64,000 nt of DNA from Mauremys mutica (GCF_020497125.1 NC_059081.1:16401105-16465104), one strand, 5' to 3'. Shown: positions 35,132 through 47,169, numbered from the stretch's first letter. Program-made: numbers and translations. Notes: generated by a model not told the origin, from the letters alone.

Positions 35132-35151
35132 GAATCCCATCCTCGTCGCCA
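35132..35151 (-). promoter_or_regulatory. Primer-binding site, complementary to tRNA-Ser(GCT)
   Basis: One base inside the 5' LTR, the + strand reads GAATCCCATCCTCGTCGCCA. This equals the 3' end of vertebrate tRNA-Ser(GCT) including the added CCA, as I recall that tRNA. The element RNA is therefore complementary over 20 nt. tRNA-Ser priming is known for Mag-clade gypsy elements. Confidence 0.85.
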
Positions 35152-35152
35152 G

Positions 35153-35343
35153 TGTTATATCCTTGGGGCAGCCGGTGTAGGAAACAATCACTTGAGGCCA
35201 GAGAGCAGGCAGCTAACCAAAACCTCCATTTTATTTACATATATACAGAGAGCTCCTCAGCCGGTTGAAACCGGTTGAGCTAACCCATAATAATCTAACT
35301 CAGTTGCCATAGCAACAAAACCATGACAACCAAATACACAACA
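35153..35343 (-). repeat. 5' LTR of the gypsy element
   Basis: Identical to the 3' LTR except for one base. It would hold the promoter of the element. Transcription would run leftwards into gag. Confidence 0.95.
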
Positions 35344-36129
35344 ACAACGTGCTTTTCAAAAGAGGGGGGTGGAGTGGGGTCTAGTGTGACAGGGAGCGGG
35401 GGGAAAGAGAGAGGGGATTTTTGGAGCCAACACTGTGTGTTTAGCTTCCTGCATTGAAAAATCAGAACATGTTTCTGACCCCTTAGTCTTAACTCTTAAT
35501 TGCAAACAGCCTGCCTCCAACATGGACTCCCCGCGGTGTACTGTGACAGGGAGCGGGGAAGAGAGAGATTGGAAAAATCACAAAATGTTTGCGAACCCTG
35601 CATCCAACGCTGTTTCCCCTGCCTCTCATTTGATCGTTCACAGCCAGGTACAGATAGCTCCTGTTTGCTGTGATCAGTGTTTGTTTTTTTAGATAAGCAG
35701 TTCAACGGAGCTCCTCCGTTCTGTTTCATTCACTCTCCCTGCCTGCCTCTCATTTGATTGTTTACAGCCAGGTACAGATGATCACAGCAAACAGGAGCTC
35801 TGTTTGTTCGGAGCTCCGATGGAGCTCGTTCACAACAAAACAAAGAGAGGCTGCATAACAAAACAAAGAGAGTAATTTATAAAAGCATTCTGGGATACAC
35901 CTTATACCCTGGAGGCCAATCACAGCGCTGGTGTGTGGCCACACTTGATGACCAGCGCTGCAGCACCAGCGCTGGAATCCTTATTCCCCATGCCGAGTGA
36001 GGTGTACGGCCAGCGCTGCAGCCAGGGAGTTGCAGCGCTGGAAGTGCCATGCAGGTGTGGCCACTTACTAATTGCAGCGCTGGTGGAGGCTTTCCAGCGC
36101 TGCAAATCGCCAGTGTAGCCATACCCTTA

Positions 36130-38100
36130 GAACAAAAGGCTCAAATGTTGTGGGGGACAGCAATCATGAGCACTGCAGCAATCAAAAGAGAAATGAAACA
36201 ATGCTGCTTTGCACTGTCGGTAATGGAGAAGGGTAGAGTCACAACACCGTATTCTGAAACATTTCCATGTGGGAGGCATGTTACCTCAGTCACAGCAAAG
36301 TGAGCAAGTGAAACCTTCCTAATTTCACTTTGCAAGAGGAATTGGCTGCTCTGACCACATTCAAGCACTGTTCACAATCTTGCACTGGCTTTTTACTGAG
36401 GTGTTCTTCTCCATAAGGCAAGAAGAGCTTGTGTTTAACACTTAAAATTTATTTTTACTTAAAAGTTGCATAATGCTGACACAGCAACCACAGCTTGATG
36501 CTAACTGCAGCCTGTAGCTCCCTGCTGTCTTGAGCCCCACCTTGCCAAATTGGAGGATGACTGTTGGTCTTTGCAGCCATGTCCCAGGACCTACCCGACC
36601 TCATTCCTGCCTCGTCTTACATTCCACTTCCCCTTCTACCTATACTGCTTAGCCCAAGCTGCATGAGTCACTGCTCCCATGTTAGTGTACTTCTCCCACT
36701 TCTCCATTGTAGCAACTATGCCTGACTGAAACTTCCATGTCCCTTCTTAAAACACACTTACAGCCCTGGCAGTGCTTCCCCTGTTGGATGATCATCATGT
36801 TGCTGCATTTAGATCCAACTGCCAGATTCCATGGGCTCTTAGGGTTGCTGGGTTTGGCTAGAGTCCATGCAATGTCTCTGGTTTTGGGACTTTACGCACA
36901 CTGCCTAGGCCCTGAAACTAGTGCCAGCTCTCCCAAGCCTCCCCAATAGCTACTGCATGCTTCCCAGAGTTCCACCAAAGTTGTGGACCCTCTGGATACT
37001 GTTTCCCCTTTCATGGACCTTGTGACAGTTAAAGCAAGTAACAGAGACTTTGCAAAGGAATTTCTAAACACATTACTCACTGACAAAACACAAAACATAT
37101 ACAATTTAATGAAAAATTATAAGCAGCTGCATGTGAAACCCTTCCTCCAGAGTTCTCACCAACCCAAGAGCCCTTTGGTTTTGGTGAGACCTTGCAGGGT
37201 CACAACTCCCTCCTTTCTTCTTTCTTCTCCTACTCATGAGAGACCCCCTACTAAGAGCAGACCGTGTCCTTTTATAAAGTTCCACCCCCATGTGTCAGGT
37301 GACCCCCCTGAGTCGCTTCAGATCCCTGGTCACATGATTCATTGCTTGGTTAGAGCCTTCCTGACATCTAACCTGCAAATACTGGTTCTCCTTAGTTGCA
37401 GTCAGCTCATAGTTCTAGGGTGCTTTCATTTGAATGGAAGCCCATCCAGGTTAATCGCACTTGATTGTTCCCATTGTTAGTCCCTTGCTATATGCAAGGA
37501 TTCCTCATAATACCTCTTGGGTGTTACAGCTCGAAATAGAGGCTACAGTGCCAGCAAGAAGGCACAGTACACTTTTACAATCAAAATGGTGTTCACAAAA
37601 CACCCTGGAATATACCCTGCTATCGATTTACAGGCATACACTACTCCATCACATGCACCTTTTCCCAAATACCTATGATTCCTCCCTTGCTTTTTAACTT
37701 GTCAGTAGAAATGACAAGATGTCAGAGACCACTTTCCAAGCAATACAACATGTTACAAACAAAATGTGGTGCTTACGAGACATGCTCTCACTGGTCAAAT
37801 GCACATCTCTTCAGTTTGTCCTCCCTGTGTTTTTAGCTCGTGCATATTTAGATGATGTTGACTTTCAACAGAATTATTATTATTATTAGTGTTGTCACTT
37901 CTCACCATTTTCTTGTGAGTAACAGAATTTTGGCTGGGCTGGAGCCAGTCTTACAATGATGCAAAAGCTCTTCCCTCATAGGAATCCCAGCCCTGTCAGG
38001 GACAGAACTCCCTCTGTTTGGCTGCTTGCCCCACAAGCCTACCACCCGGGGCTGAGCAACCAATCAGAGCTGCTGTATGAAGAGCTCTCTCCCTTTTCCT
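36130..38100. other. Gene-free stretch
   Basis: Nothing assignable. 36980-37500 has the look of a TE flank (a TTTTATAAAG box at 37270 and splice-like pyrimidine tracts), but no termini were found. The 165-codon frame at 36983-37480 has no recognisable motif. Confidence 0.4.
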
Positions 38101-38129
38101 CTCCCCTCAGCAACCTGAAGCCTTTCTTA

Positions 38130-38950
38130 CAGGACAGGAGAGGAGAGGAGGGAGCAGCATAGGTGGCAGGTATAATAGGCCAGGGGAGACTAAGCCTTCC
38201 TGGAGCAGCCGCTGCCGCCAGACATCTGGGCCGTGGTGGCCCTGCCTGCACTCTGCCTCTTCCTGTCCCTGTTCTGCCCCTTCCCTGAACCTCCACTGCC
38301 TGGCTGAGTCCCTCCTCTCCTCCACTCCACACTCCCATTTTTGGAGGTCCTCACTGCTCACCGCATACCTCCTCTCTTCCACCCCCTCCTCGCCTTTGTC
38401 TCTAAAGGCGGTGGGGGTGTCATGGTGGGGGAGAGAAGTGACGGGGGCCTCGGGGGAAGGGGTGTGTGGCGGAGAGGAGGGACGTGGGGAGCGGTGGGCA
38501 GTGGGGGCCTCGCGGGAGAAGTGAGGAGTAGAGGAAGGATGCGGGGAGTGGCGGTGGGAGGGGTCGAGCGGGGGGGAACAGAGTAGGGGCGGGACCTGGG
38601 GCGGAGCAAGGGTGGAGTGTGGGCAGGGCCGCGGGCAGAAGAGGCAGGACAGGGTGCTAGCCTCTCCTAGGGGAAGTTTCACCTGCCGCCCATGGCAGGA
38701 AGAACCCAGCAGCTCTGGGAGGCTCCATTTCCCCTCCCCTCCTAGGAGCAATGGGGACAGCTCCTCTGCTCCTCTCCCTCCCTTCCTGCAGCACTTAACT
38801 TGGGAAGTGGGAGAGGGGGCTCAGCCCCAGCCCCAGCCGCACTCCAGGCTTGGGTGTGGTGAAGAACCCAAGGAGAAGCGTAGGTGAGGCTGGAGGGGCT
38901 GAGGCTGAGCCTGAATCGGGGGTGGGGAGGGGGTGTGAAATTGATGCAGG
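38130..38950. repeat. GC-rich island, probable MITE
   Basis: Strongly G-rich with overlapping open frames on all strands, as in the verified hAT MITEs. The ends CCAGGGGAGACTAAGCC (about 38179) and, on the - strand, CCCCTAGGAGAGGCTAGC (about 38673) are only loosely similar and I found no target duplication. It could be mistaken for a CpG-island promoter. Confidence 0.4.
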
Positions 38951-39234
38951 AACTGAAGGGATGGGATAGATTTGGAGTTTGGGGGGTGGAATTCATTGCC
39001 GGACAGGGGATGGGCAGATGTGGAGGTGAGAGCTCCTTCAACAGGGGCCAAAATCACCAGACCCAATACATTTGGGAGAGTGGACAACATGAATTCTCTC
39101 TCTTTCACACCCACACTCCTCCCCCCACCACCCCATCACACACACACAGGATGGCCTGGGGGAGGTCAACCACCAAAAAGACAAGCAATGTGCTTTCCGT
39201 ATAATCTTTTTAAAATATCTCATGATTTTTAGGA

Positions 39235-39370
39235 TCTGACTCATGATTTTGTATCTCTTATTATTGCTATTATGGTAGCACCTAGAAGCCCCAGCTATGA
39301 ACCAGGACCCCTTTGTGCTAAGTGTTGTACAAACACAGAACAAAAAGACAGTCACTGACCCAAAGCCTTA
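39235..39370 (+). repeat. Old amniote interspersed repeat
   Basis: TTATTATTGCTATTATGGTA, then AGCACCTAGAAGCCCCAG and GTTGTACAAACACAGAAC, form a recognisable repeat tail. It is related to the piece at 8130-8270. Confidence 0.5.
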
Positions 39371-40671
39371 ACCTACTTAAGTGCTTGTGGAAATCCCATT
39401 GGGCACTTATCTGTATCTTTAGGCACGTAAATGCCTTTGTAAATCTCCCCGTAAATTCCTGGGAGCAGTGACCTTGTCCTTATAGCTGTCTAAAGCATAT
39501 AGTATACTGTTGGATTGTCACTATACAAACAATAAATAACAAAGACAGAAACAATTGAGAGAAAGCAAGAGGAGCAGAGAGCAGAAAGTGAGAACAGAGA
39601 TAACGTTGAGCATTTCCACATGAACCTAGTGCAATTTATCCTACAGAAGTTATACAGTACTAATGGTTTCGCTATAGCTGGTGACAGTTTCTGTATCGTT
39701 ACTACACTCTGCCAATCACAGACTCTGCCCCAACAGCAAGAGGGTGCTATTTTTATTACAATAACCCTAGAACTACCAGGACTGGAAATGGTATCAAATA
39801 TAAGCATGTATAAAAGCAATGTAGAGTTACATACTCAGTCACCGTTTGTGTGGGGCTTCAGCTTACTCAAGGGTCAGTTTAGTAAGCTAGTACAGTAAAT
39901 AGCTTACCGAATCAATATTTAGGGGGAGATTTTCAAAGGCACCTAAGGTCTCTGCAGGCAGAGAAAGTGTGATTAGCCACAAGTCAGAAGCAGAGGCTTT
40001 CCAGGGATATATGGCATAACTACACCAAACATCTTAAGTGCCAGCTCCTAGATAATGAAGGCGCACAGTGCTCTGAGTATAGACTGGCTTACTTACTTGT
40101 CTGCCTGCTATTAATTTACCAGTAGTGACTTGACTCCCAATTACCAGTGTAATTGGTAATTAGGAGTCAACCCTGTCACTTTCCATTAATAACAAACATT
40201 TGCCTCTACAACTACATGTATAGTCCATGTTAATGTTTGCATCATTTACCTGAATAACCTTAAATATAGGCTATGTACTCAACTGCCTTCTTAATTGTGG
40301 ACCTTCTTATGACTATAGTATAACTATAGTTTCACAACACACATAAATAGTGGGATTTTTTTTAAAAGCTGCTTCTGATGGGGTCTGTGACCATTCCTCT
40401 TTTTGTACTATGATTATAACAAGCTAGTCGGGCTTCTTTGAGAAACACTTGGGTGTTGCAAGGAAGTAAAGAGCGCTACTCCTGTTACACCAGAACTGAA
40501 TCAATGTTCCAGTATGACAGTGGGAGCTACATCTTCAATGCAGAGTTAACTCAGGTGTTACCCCTAACTCCCCTTCCATCCACACATAAAAAATCTGTCA
40601 CCCAAGTTTAGTGCTGCTTTCAGACCAGGTTATCTGGCTTGTCTGAGACTGTGTGTCTAATAGGCAGCCGG
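39371..40671. other. Gene-free stretch
   Basis: Contains pieces of another old repeat (TTTTCAAAGGCACCTAAGG at about 39931). No gene was recognised. Confidence 0.45.
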
Positions 40672-41010
40672 TTTAAAACAAACAAAAGGAAGTATTTTTT
40701 TCCATACAACACACAGTCAACCTGTAGAACTCCTTGCCAGAGGATGTTGTGAAGGCCAAGACTACAAGTGGGTTAAAAAAAAGAACTAAATAAGTTCATG
40801 AAGGATAGATCCATCAATGGCTATTAGCCAGAATAGGCAGGGATAGTGTCCCTACCCTCTGTTTGCCAGAAGCTGGGAATGGGTGACAGATCACTTGATG
40901 ATTACCTGTTCTGTTCATTCCCTCTGGGGCACCTGGCAATGGCCATTGTCAGAAGACAGGACACTGAGCTAGATGGACCTTCGGTCTGACCCAGTATGGC
41001 CGTTCTTATG
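40672..41010 (+). mobile_element. CR1 LINE 3' end
   Basis: GTTTAAAACAAACAAAAGGA, GTAGAACTCCTTGCCAGAGG and ATTCCCTCTGGGGCACCTGG lead to the CCGTTCTTATG terminus. Same subfamily as the piece at 20002-20201 but longer. The coding part is absent (5'-truncated). Confidence 0.88.
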
Positions 41011-41611
41011 TTGTAGACTAAAGCTTGGGTGCAGCTGTCACTCAGGCTGCACACCCTCCCTGCCCCACTTTGCACAGAGGACACAGGCTAAACCATTTGA
41101 GCACTGATAGTCCTCCAGTGTCTTCCCACAATTCCCCCTGTGTTCCCAAAAGGAGAGACCAGTTCCCCAACAATTCACTGGGAAAGAATGTGGGTCAACT
41201 TACTGCAGCACAATGAGCCCTGGGTTATGTTTTCAGAAGTTCTAGCAACATATGTGGGTGAATTTAGCATCAGTAAGGATACAGTAAGTAGGGCAAGGCT
41301 TTGTAATGTGATTGTTAATACTCAGGCTAAGCTAACCTGAGTGCTCAGACCTGGGGGCTGAGCACCAGGATTAAGTCTGCAGTGAAGACAGACCAAGACA
41401 TCATCAATAATCCCATTGTGCTTTTTAAAAGAAGGGTTGAATTTTCTTTGTTCCAGTAAAATTTCTACTCAGGTATTTACATTCTTCTGCTTAGATTTCC
41501 CCTGCAGTTAGGTTGGATATGGTATCCTCTACATGTGTAGAATTGTTGAGTTAAACAGCTGCTGTACTATACCCCAAAGGTGGCTGCATTATTTCTGCAG
41601 CAGGTGAACAG
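41011..41611. other. Gene-free stretch
   Basis: Nothing recognised between the CR1 and the hAT MITE. Confidence 0.5.
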
Positions 41612-41619
41612 TCCCTATA

Positions 41620-42682
41620 CAGTGATGAGCTGCCAAAATATTAACAACAGTATCCTCCTCCTCACCTCACGAGGGGTTCGTGGCCGCCCCTCCGGGGCTC
41701 CTGCCCCATCCACCCCCCTTCCCTGATCCCTGACTACCCCCTGCTGCCCCATCCAATCCCTCCTCTCATTCCTGATTGCCCCCCAGGACCCCTGCCCCAT
41801 CCAACCACCCCTTCTCCTTGTCCCCTGACCGCCCCTGGAATCCCTGCCCCTGACTGCCCCCCGCCACCCCATCCAACCCCTGCTCCTTCCTGACTGCCCC
41901 CCAGGACCTTTGCCCCTATTCAATCCCTCTTTTCCCTGCCCTCTGACTGCCACACCCCTATCCACCCCCCCATGACCCCCAAACTCCCCTGCCCTCTTCC
42001 AACACCCCGTCCCTGCCCCCTTACCGCGCTGCCTGGAGCCGCTCGGCCGGGACCAGCACCAGCACCGCGGGGGCCGGACCAGGGCCGGGCAGGAGCCGCA
42101 GGGGCCATGACCAGCACCGGCGCTGTGGGGCCCGGGCCGGAGCCACAACCAGGGGTCTGGGCCCAGCACCGGCACCGCGGGGGCCAGAGCCGCAGGGGGC
42201 AGGCTGGAGCTGCTGGGCCGGGACCAGCACAGGCGCCATGGGGGCCGGGCCAAAGCTGGGGGCTCTCGGCGGGGGCCGGGACAGGAGGGGCCTAGGGGCG
42301 CTCGGCCAGGACCAGGAGCCGGTCCGGAGGGAGCCACGGGCACTCGGCTGGGACCGGGCTGGGGGGAGCCGCTCTCCGGGACCAGGAGCTGTGCTGGAGG
42401 GAGCCGCTGAGCCAGCAGCACCTCCCCTCCCCCCGCGCCCCAGCTTACCTGCCTGCCTGCTGCTTGTTCAGGCTTCCCGTGAACATCTGATTCACGGGAA
42501 GCAGGGCAGGGGGAGGAGAAGGGGGCGGAGCATTCAGGAGAGGAGGGGGAAGTGAGCTTGGGCCGGAGCTTTTGTTAAATAAAGGAAGCCCTTATAGAAC
42601 CGGTTGTCCTGGAACAACCGGTTCTAAAAGGCCTGCTAAATTTAACAACCGGTTCCTGCAAACCGGCTCAAGCTCACCACTG
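41620..42682. mobile_element. 1.06-kb GC-rich hAT MITE, perfect 8-bp target duplication
   Basis: The left end is CAGTGATGAGCTGCCAAAAT; the right end on the - strand is CAGTGGTGAGCTTGAGCCGG. TCCCTATA is duplicated at 41612-41619 and 42683-42690. The last 110 bp carry repeated AACCGGTT palindromes. The interior is extremely GC-rich, which keeps frames open by chance (up to 268 codons on the - strand), with no recognisable protein. Confidence 0.92.
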
Positions 42683-42690
42683 TCCCTATA

Positions 42691-45680
42691 CATCCCTTTC
42701 TTATGTCATAGGAGAATTTAATGTTTGAAGTAGTTAATGGTTGTTAAACCTCTTGAAAGGAAAGGCGCTATAAAACTGTAAAGCATTTCATTTAAATGAA
42801 TGGCAGAGTATTTTGAGTGTAGAGATCTGATATTTATTGTAAATGAGAAACAGGTAAGAGGAAATGTCCCCATTAAAGTGACACAGCTGACATGGTTTGC
42901 TCTCAAGTGGGCTAAAGAGCATCCTTCAGCATAAACCTTATCAGCTGAGTATTGAAATGCATGCAAAATGGCTGTATAACTACTCTGCTGGGCACATGAA
43001 GTCAAGTACTGAAGATGACGAAGACAAATACGAGATGGGCATTAGCAAGGATTTCATTGCTTCCTCTGGCAAGAGGCCAATTTACCACTGCAGCAATTAT
43101 TTCCCCCCAAAAAGGCAGAGTTCAAAGTGGACAATTTCCAGAAGTTCCGCAGTCATTTCACTAAAAACTAGAACCAATGGCAATTGTCTGAATTGCAGCA
43201 TTTTGGCAGCATGGCTGGGATGCTTGTAGCCAGGGATCTTCCAAGGAATTGGAACATTAATCCTGTAGTTCCATAAATGCAAGCTGTGGAGATGCTAGGT
43301 CCTGCAGTGATGCATTTTCGCAATGGTTCTATTACGTCTTGTAAGCTGAAGCCAGTCAAGGGAAAAAATTCTGAAGTCCTGCATAGAGCTATAGTGCTAC
43401 ATGCAAAAGGATGAAACTCTGTTATAAATACTGGCCAAAACCAGTATTTTAATGCAAGACCTTCCCCATGCTCAGGTAGGGGATGTTACAGGCACAGCTA
43501 ACTGATGGGTTAAAAAAATGAAAAAAAGCCTTGGCTTGAGCAGGTGGTTTGACGTGTATTTGAAAGCTATTAAATATTCACCTTGACAAACAGTTCAGAA
43601 AACAGGCAGTGATAAATGTGTCCTGCGTGGGTGTGCCTAAGCTTGTGTTCCAAGGCTAAAGGTGGTAATTTTCCGTGCTCTTATGACACTGTGTTTAAAG
43701 ACACTTGGGATTCCATACAGATGATTTCAGAACAAACACTCTCTGGGCGGACGGCTCATAGTTATATGGGATTAGTGGGGGTAGGGGTAGCATTGTTTTT
43801 CAGTTATAAATATTTCCTTTATCTCGAGGAAGGATATAAACAAACTTGGTCTCTTGATTTTGGGGGGTAAAAAATCCTCTCTAATCCAATAGAGAGACCG
43901 CTTCTTGCCTGTCTCAACCACCAAACCCAAGCCATCTTGTTTCAGGTTTTCTCTTTAATAAGTCATAGCTGAATGCCCTTCCTTCCATACAGCTACTGCA
44001 GTCTCTGCGAGATGAGGCCATTCTTTTTCCTTGCTCCAGCGAAGGAGCTTAACCCTTTTACACACTGATGAGGGCAAGGCACACACAACCTGTCACAATG
44101 ATGCCTAACTCACTCCTCATGTCAGGGATAAACACACAGGGTGTGCCCCAGGCAACACTGGCTATGAAAAAAGAAGGCTGCGTATAGAACAAGCATATTT
44201 CATGTTATCGCATGTGGTCAGAGAACAGGATTTGCTTTTTTAAAAAACATAATTCCAGACAGAGTAAAATGTGAATGTGTTTTGCAGCCATAATTGTATT
44301 TTAACTATTATTAATTAATAAGAAATATAACAGTCAAGACAACTTCTGTGGAGGGGTGAGCTTGTTGCTCTTGAGATTGTAAAGCTATAGGTTTTTCTGT
44401 TGCTAATGTGAGCATAGGAGAAAGAATAATCTTATAGGCAAGGCAGCTGGCTGGAACTCAGAAGATCTGTGTTTAGGTCTTCCATAGATTTCTTATGTTA
44501 CCTTGTGTAAATCTATTACTGCCCAATCTATAAAATAGGTTGGGAGAAAAGAAGTATTGTTATTCCCTTGTCTGTCTTGTCTATTTAGACTAAATAATTT
44601 GGGGCAGGTGCTGTCTTTTATTATGCAACAGACAATCTTGAATGGGGTCTCCTGATAAGAAATAAAATAAAATAAAATAATAATTAATAATAAAAAGGCA
44701 TTCACAAGATTGATATTATTGCATGTGATACTCTGACCTGATGGCACCACCCCAGAAAACACTGAGTAATTTGGTTATATTGTGCATCCCATGTCTAGCC
44801 TATTTCCAGAAAGAAAATAATCTAGTAGTCAATGGCAGAGCAGTTGTAATATATTATGGAAGACTAAGCCAAAAGGGTATTGAAAAAGCAAACATACACT
44901 TTTATATTTTGGAGGGGGGGGGCAATCATATTGATTTATTAAATATCTATTTTATATTATTTACTATAACTTTTTTTTTAATTGACACAATTAAGGAGGA
45001 CTCAATAAACTGAGATAAAAAACAGTAAGGACTGAGGTTATTAGATCTGAGAAAACTGGAAGCCCTTCCAGTTACTGAGTAAAATTTTTATTAGATATTT
45101 GAATTTTTAATGAAAAATAACTACAAAAGCCAACATGAACTGTTGAAATCAAATTGATTTTTAAAAATGTTTTAAAGCATTTTGGTCTTTCCCCTGTTTT
45201 CTTTGCAATTATTTCTTTATTCCCCCTGAACCTTCTGTGGTGTTCAGTGATCACTCAGGTGCTTTATGTTCTTGCAAAAGCTCTGCTTTATACTGTGTCT
45301 GATTCCAGCTGGCTGTGCATAACATCAAGAGCTTCACAGCATTCCACCCAGACTCTCTGGCTAGGAAGCTCAGCTCTTAAATGCACAGGCCTTCCCTTCC
45401 CAAGCCAAGACTTAACAACAATAACACTTAAAAAAACCCAAACCAACATTAATATAACACACACAAATAGAATAATACTCAAGGACAAGTACATAGTTTT
45501 TTTTCCAGCCATCATAAACACATCTATGCCTATTTTGCTCCAGGGGAACAATTTTTCCTGTGCCAACAGGGCTCTCTCATTTGTTTTGGCCTGTATGTTT
45601 GTCATTTGCAACAAGCATTAACCGTATCTTCAACGGCACTGTTCATTTTAGACCAGTGTAAAACATTGCTGGTCCATCTC
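42691..45680. other. Gene-free stretch with MIR piece and AT microsatellite
   Basis: MIR-like sequence at about 44450-44560 (TGGCTGGAACTCAGAAGATC) and an (AAAT)n/(AATAA)n tract at 44659-44693. A short poly-G run occurs near 44915. Nothing else was recognised. Confidence 0.45.
44659..44693. repeat. AAATA-type microsatellite
   Basis: AAATAAAATAAAATAAAATA followed by ATAATTAATAATAA. Probably length-variable. Confidence 0.8.
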
Positions 45681-46160
45681 TTAGGGTATGTCTACACTAC
45701 AAGACTATTTCGAATCAACTTAATTCGAATTTGTGGAATCGACCTTATGAAGTCGAAGTTGTGTATCCACACTAAATACACTAGTTCGACTGTGTGAGTC
45801 CACAGTAACGGGGCCAGTGTCGACTTTGGAAGCGGTGCACTGTGGGAAGCTATCCCACAGTTCCCGCACTCGCCGCTGCCCATTGGAATTCTGGGATTTC
45901 CCCCCAATGCATGCTGGGGGGGAAAAAGTGTCGAGGGTGGTTTTGGGTAACTGTCATCATTGAACCGTCAATCACGCCCTCCCTCCCTCCCTGAAAGCGC
46001 CTGCGGGCAATCTGTTCATGCACTTTTCTGCTCAGTGACAGCGCGGGCGCCACAGCACTTTGAGCACGGATCCCGCTGCAGTTATGGCCGTTGTCAACTC
46101 CTCGCACCTTATTGTCCACTTCTTCCACAGTCAGCTGCTGAGAAATAGGGCTACTTTTCA

Positions 46161-46487
46161 ATGGTGCTGCGAGCACTGGTGGACCATGGGGGACGTTTTA
46201 CCAACATCAATGTTGGGTGGCCAGGCAAAGTTCATGACGTGCGTGTTTTCAGGAACTCTGGTCTGTTTAGACGCCTGCAGGAAGGTAGTTTCTTCCCGGA
46301 CCACAAAATAAGTCTCGGGGATGTGCAGATGCCTATAGTGATCGTCGGGGACCCAGCCTACCCGCTAATGCCCTGGCTCGTGAAGTTCTGTGCAGGCGCC
46401 TTGCACAGCGACAAGGAACTCTTCAAGTACCAGCGAGCAGTGAGCAGCGTGACCTGTGACTGTTCAGTTTCTTTACAGAGAAGCTGA
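46161..46487 (+). pseudogene. Harbinger transposase central fragment
   Basis: A 108-codon frame covers only the middle of the DDE domain: [20 protein letters not shown], then FPDHKISLGDVQMPIVIVGD with the second catalytic Asp, and PAYPLMPWL. The N-terminal helix-turn-helix, the [10 protein letters not shown] block and the MVVECAFG block are missing. Sequence jumps from the 5' region straight to codon TTTCAATGG near 46157 and leaves the transposase after KELFKYQ near 46431. Two internal deletions are therefore implied, and no active enzyme can be made from this copy. Confidence 0.85.
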
Positions 46488-47169
46488 ACCTGCCCCTGTT
46501 TCTTTACCAAGTGACTGTTGACTAGCATCTGCAGTTACATACCCTGCCCACCCCACTTCCCCAACTTCCAACACACGTTTAAAAATAAAATACATGTTCC
46601 ACTGTAACTTTACAAAGGTTTCTTTATTGATGACTTTGCGTTACAGGGTTGAAACTGGGACACGGACTGTGCTGGGTAGGATGTGCAGTGATGTAAAGAC
46701 CGCCTGTAAACTCGAGGAATGACAGGCTCCTGCTCCCAGAGCGGTCTGCAGTGCCGGACTGGATGTTTCAACGGAGCCTGCCATCCCTCCTTTTTGGGAC
46801 TCTGTGTGCGGGGGCTATGTGGCCTTTTGGCGGGGGAGGACGGATACAGATTCCTCTGCTGCGTGGCTCTGTGGTCCAGGACAGGGACCGTTGCATGAGA
46901 TCTGTAACCCCCATCCCCCGCTACAAAGTCACGTACCCCCCCACCCACACAGAACCTGCAAACCACCTCCCATACCGACCAGGGTGCGTACTGACTGCAG
47001 TGTGTGTGTGACCTGCTGCTGATCCTGCCCCCATGTCTGTACCCTGGTAAAGGTGATTGTCCTGTCAAATTACCAACCCCCTTCCCTCGCTTCAAACACA
47101 GTCTCCTCTAAAAGAACATGATGGAAACAGTAATTAACAGAAAAGTATTTTTTATTATCAACTAGACAG

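Larger units (their letters stand above)
30733..35343 (-). mobile_element. Complete young Ty3/gypsy LTR retrotransposon (Mag-like)
   Basis: The element is 4,611 bp and transcribed on the - strand. It has two 191-bp LTRs, a primer-binding site, a polypurine tract and a single uninterrupted gag-pol frame. ACAAC is duplicated at 30728-30732 and 35344-35348. The LTRs differ at one position only (A at 30748 in the left copy versus G at 35168 in the right), so the insertion is recent. Domain order gag, protease, RT, RNase H, integrase is that of Ty3/gypsy (Metaviridae). The tRNA-Ser primer and lack of a chromodomain point to the Mag clade (inference). No env gene is present. It sits inside a Harbinger-type MITE. 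Confidence 0.95.
30540..36126. mobile_element. Harbinger-type MITE, split by a gypsy retrotransposon
   Basis: Perfect 15-bp inverted termini GGGTATGGCTACACT are found at 30540 and, on the - strand, at 36126. TTA is duplicated on both sides (30537-30539 and 36127-36129), as expected for PIF/Harbinger. Both ends are rich in the phrase GCAGCGCTGG. Without the gypsy insert (30733-35343 plus its 5-bp duplication) the MITE is about 971 bp. It has no transposase. Internal near-repeats such as CTGTGACAGGGAGCGGGGAA (copies near 35375 and 35541) are part of the family structure. Confidence 0.88.

Noticed and set aside
35132..35151. tRNA-Ser gene fragment
   Set aside because: Only 20 nt match and the position next to the LTR explains it as a primer-binding site.
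30733..35343. Endogenous retrovirus with env
   Set aside because: No env frame exists between integrase and the 3' LTR; domain order and integrase tail fit Ty3/gypsy.
30540..36126. CRISPR-like array suggested by recurring GCAGCGCTGG
   Set aside because: The repeats are irregular, occur in both orientations and belong to the MITE termini; vertebrate context excludes CRISPR.
38107..38751. 214-codon - strand frame and possible CpG-island promoter
   Set aside because: Low-complexity Pro/Ser/His-rich product; the island resembles the MITE cores nearby and no gene follows it.
41615..42421. 268-codon - strand frame
   Set aside because: Lies inside the hAT MITE with a perfect target duplication; low-complexity Pro/Gly/Arg sequence.
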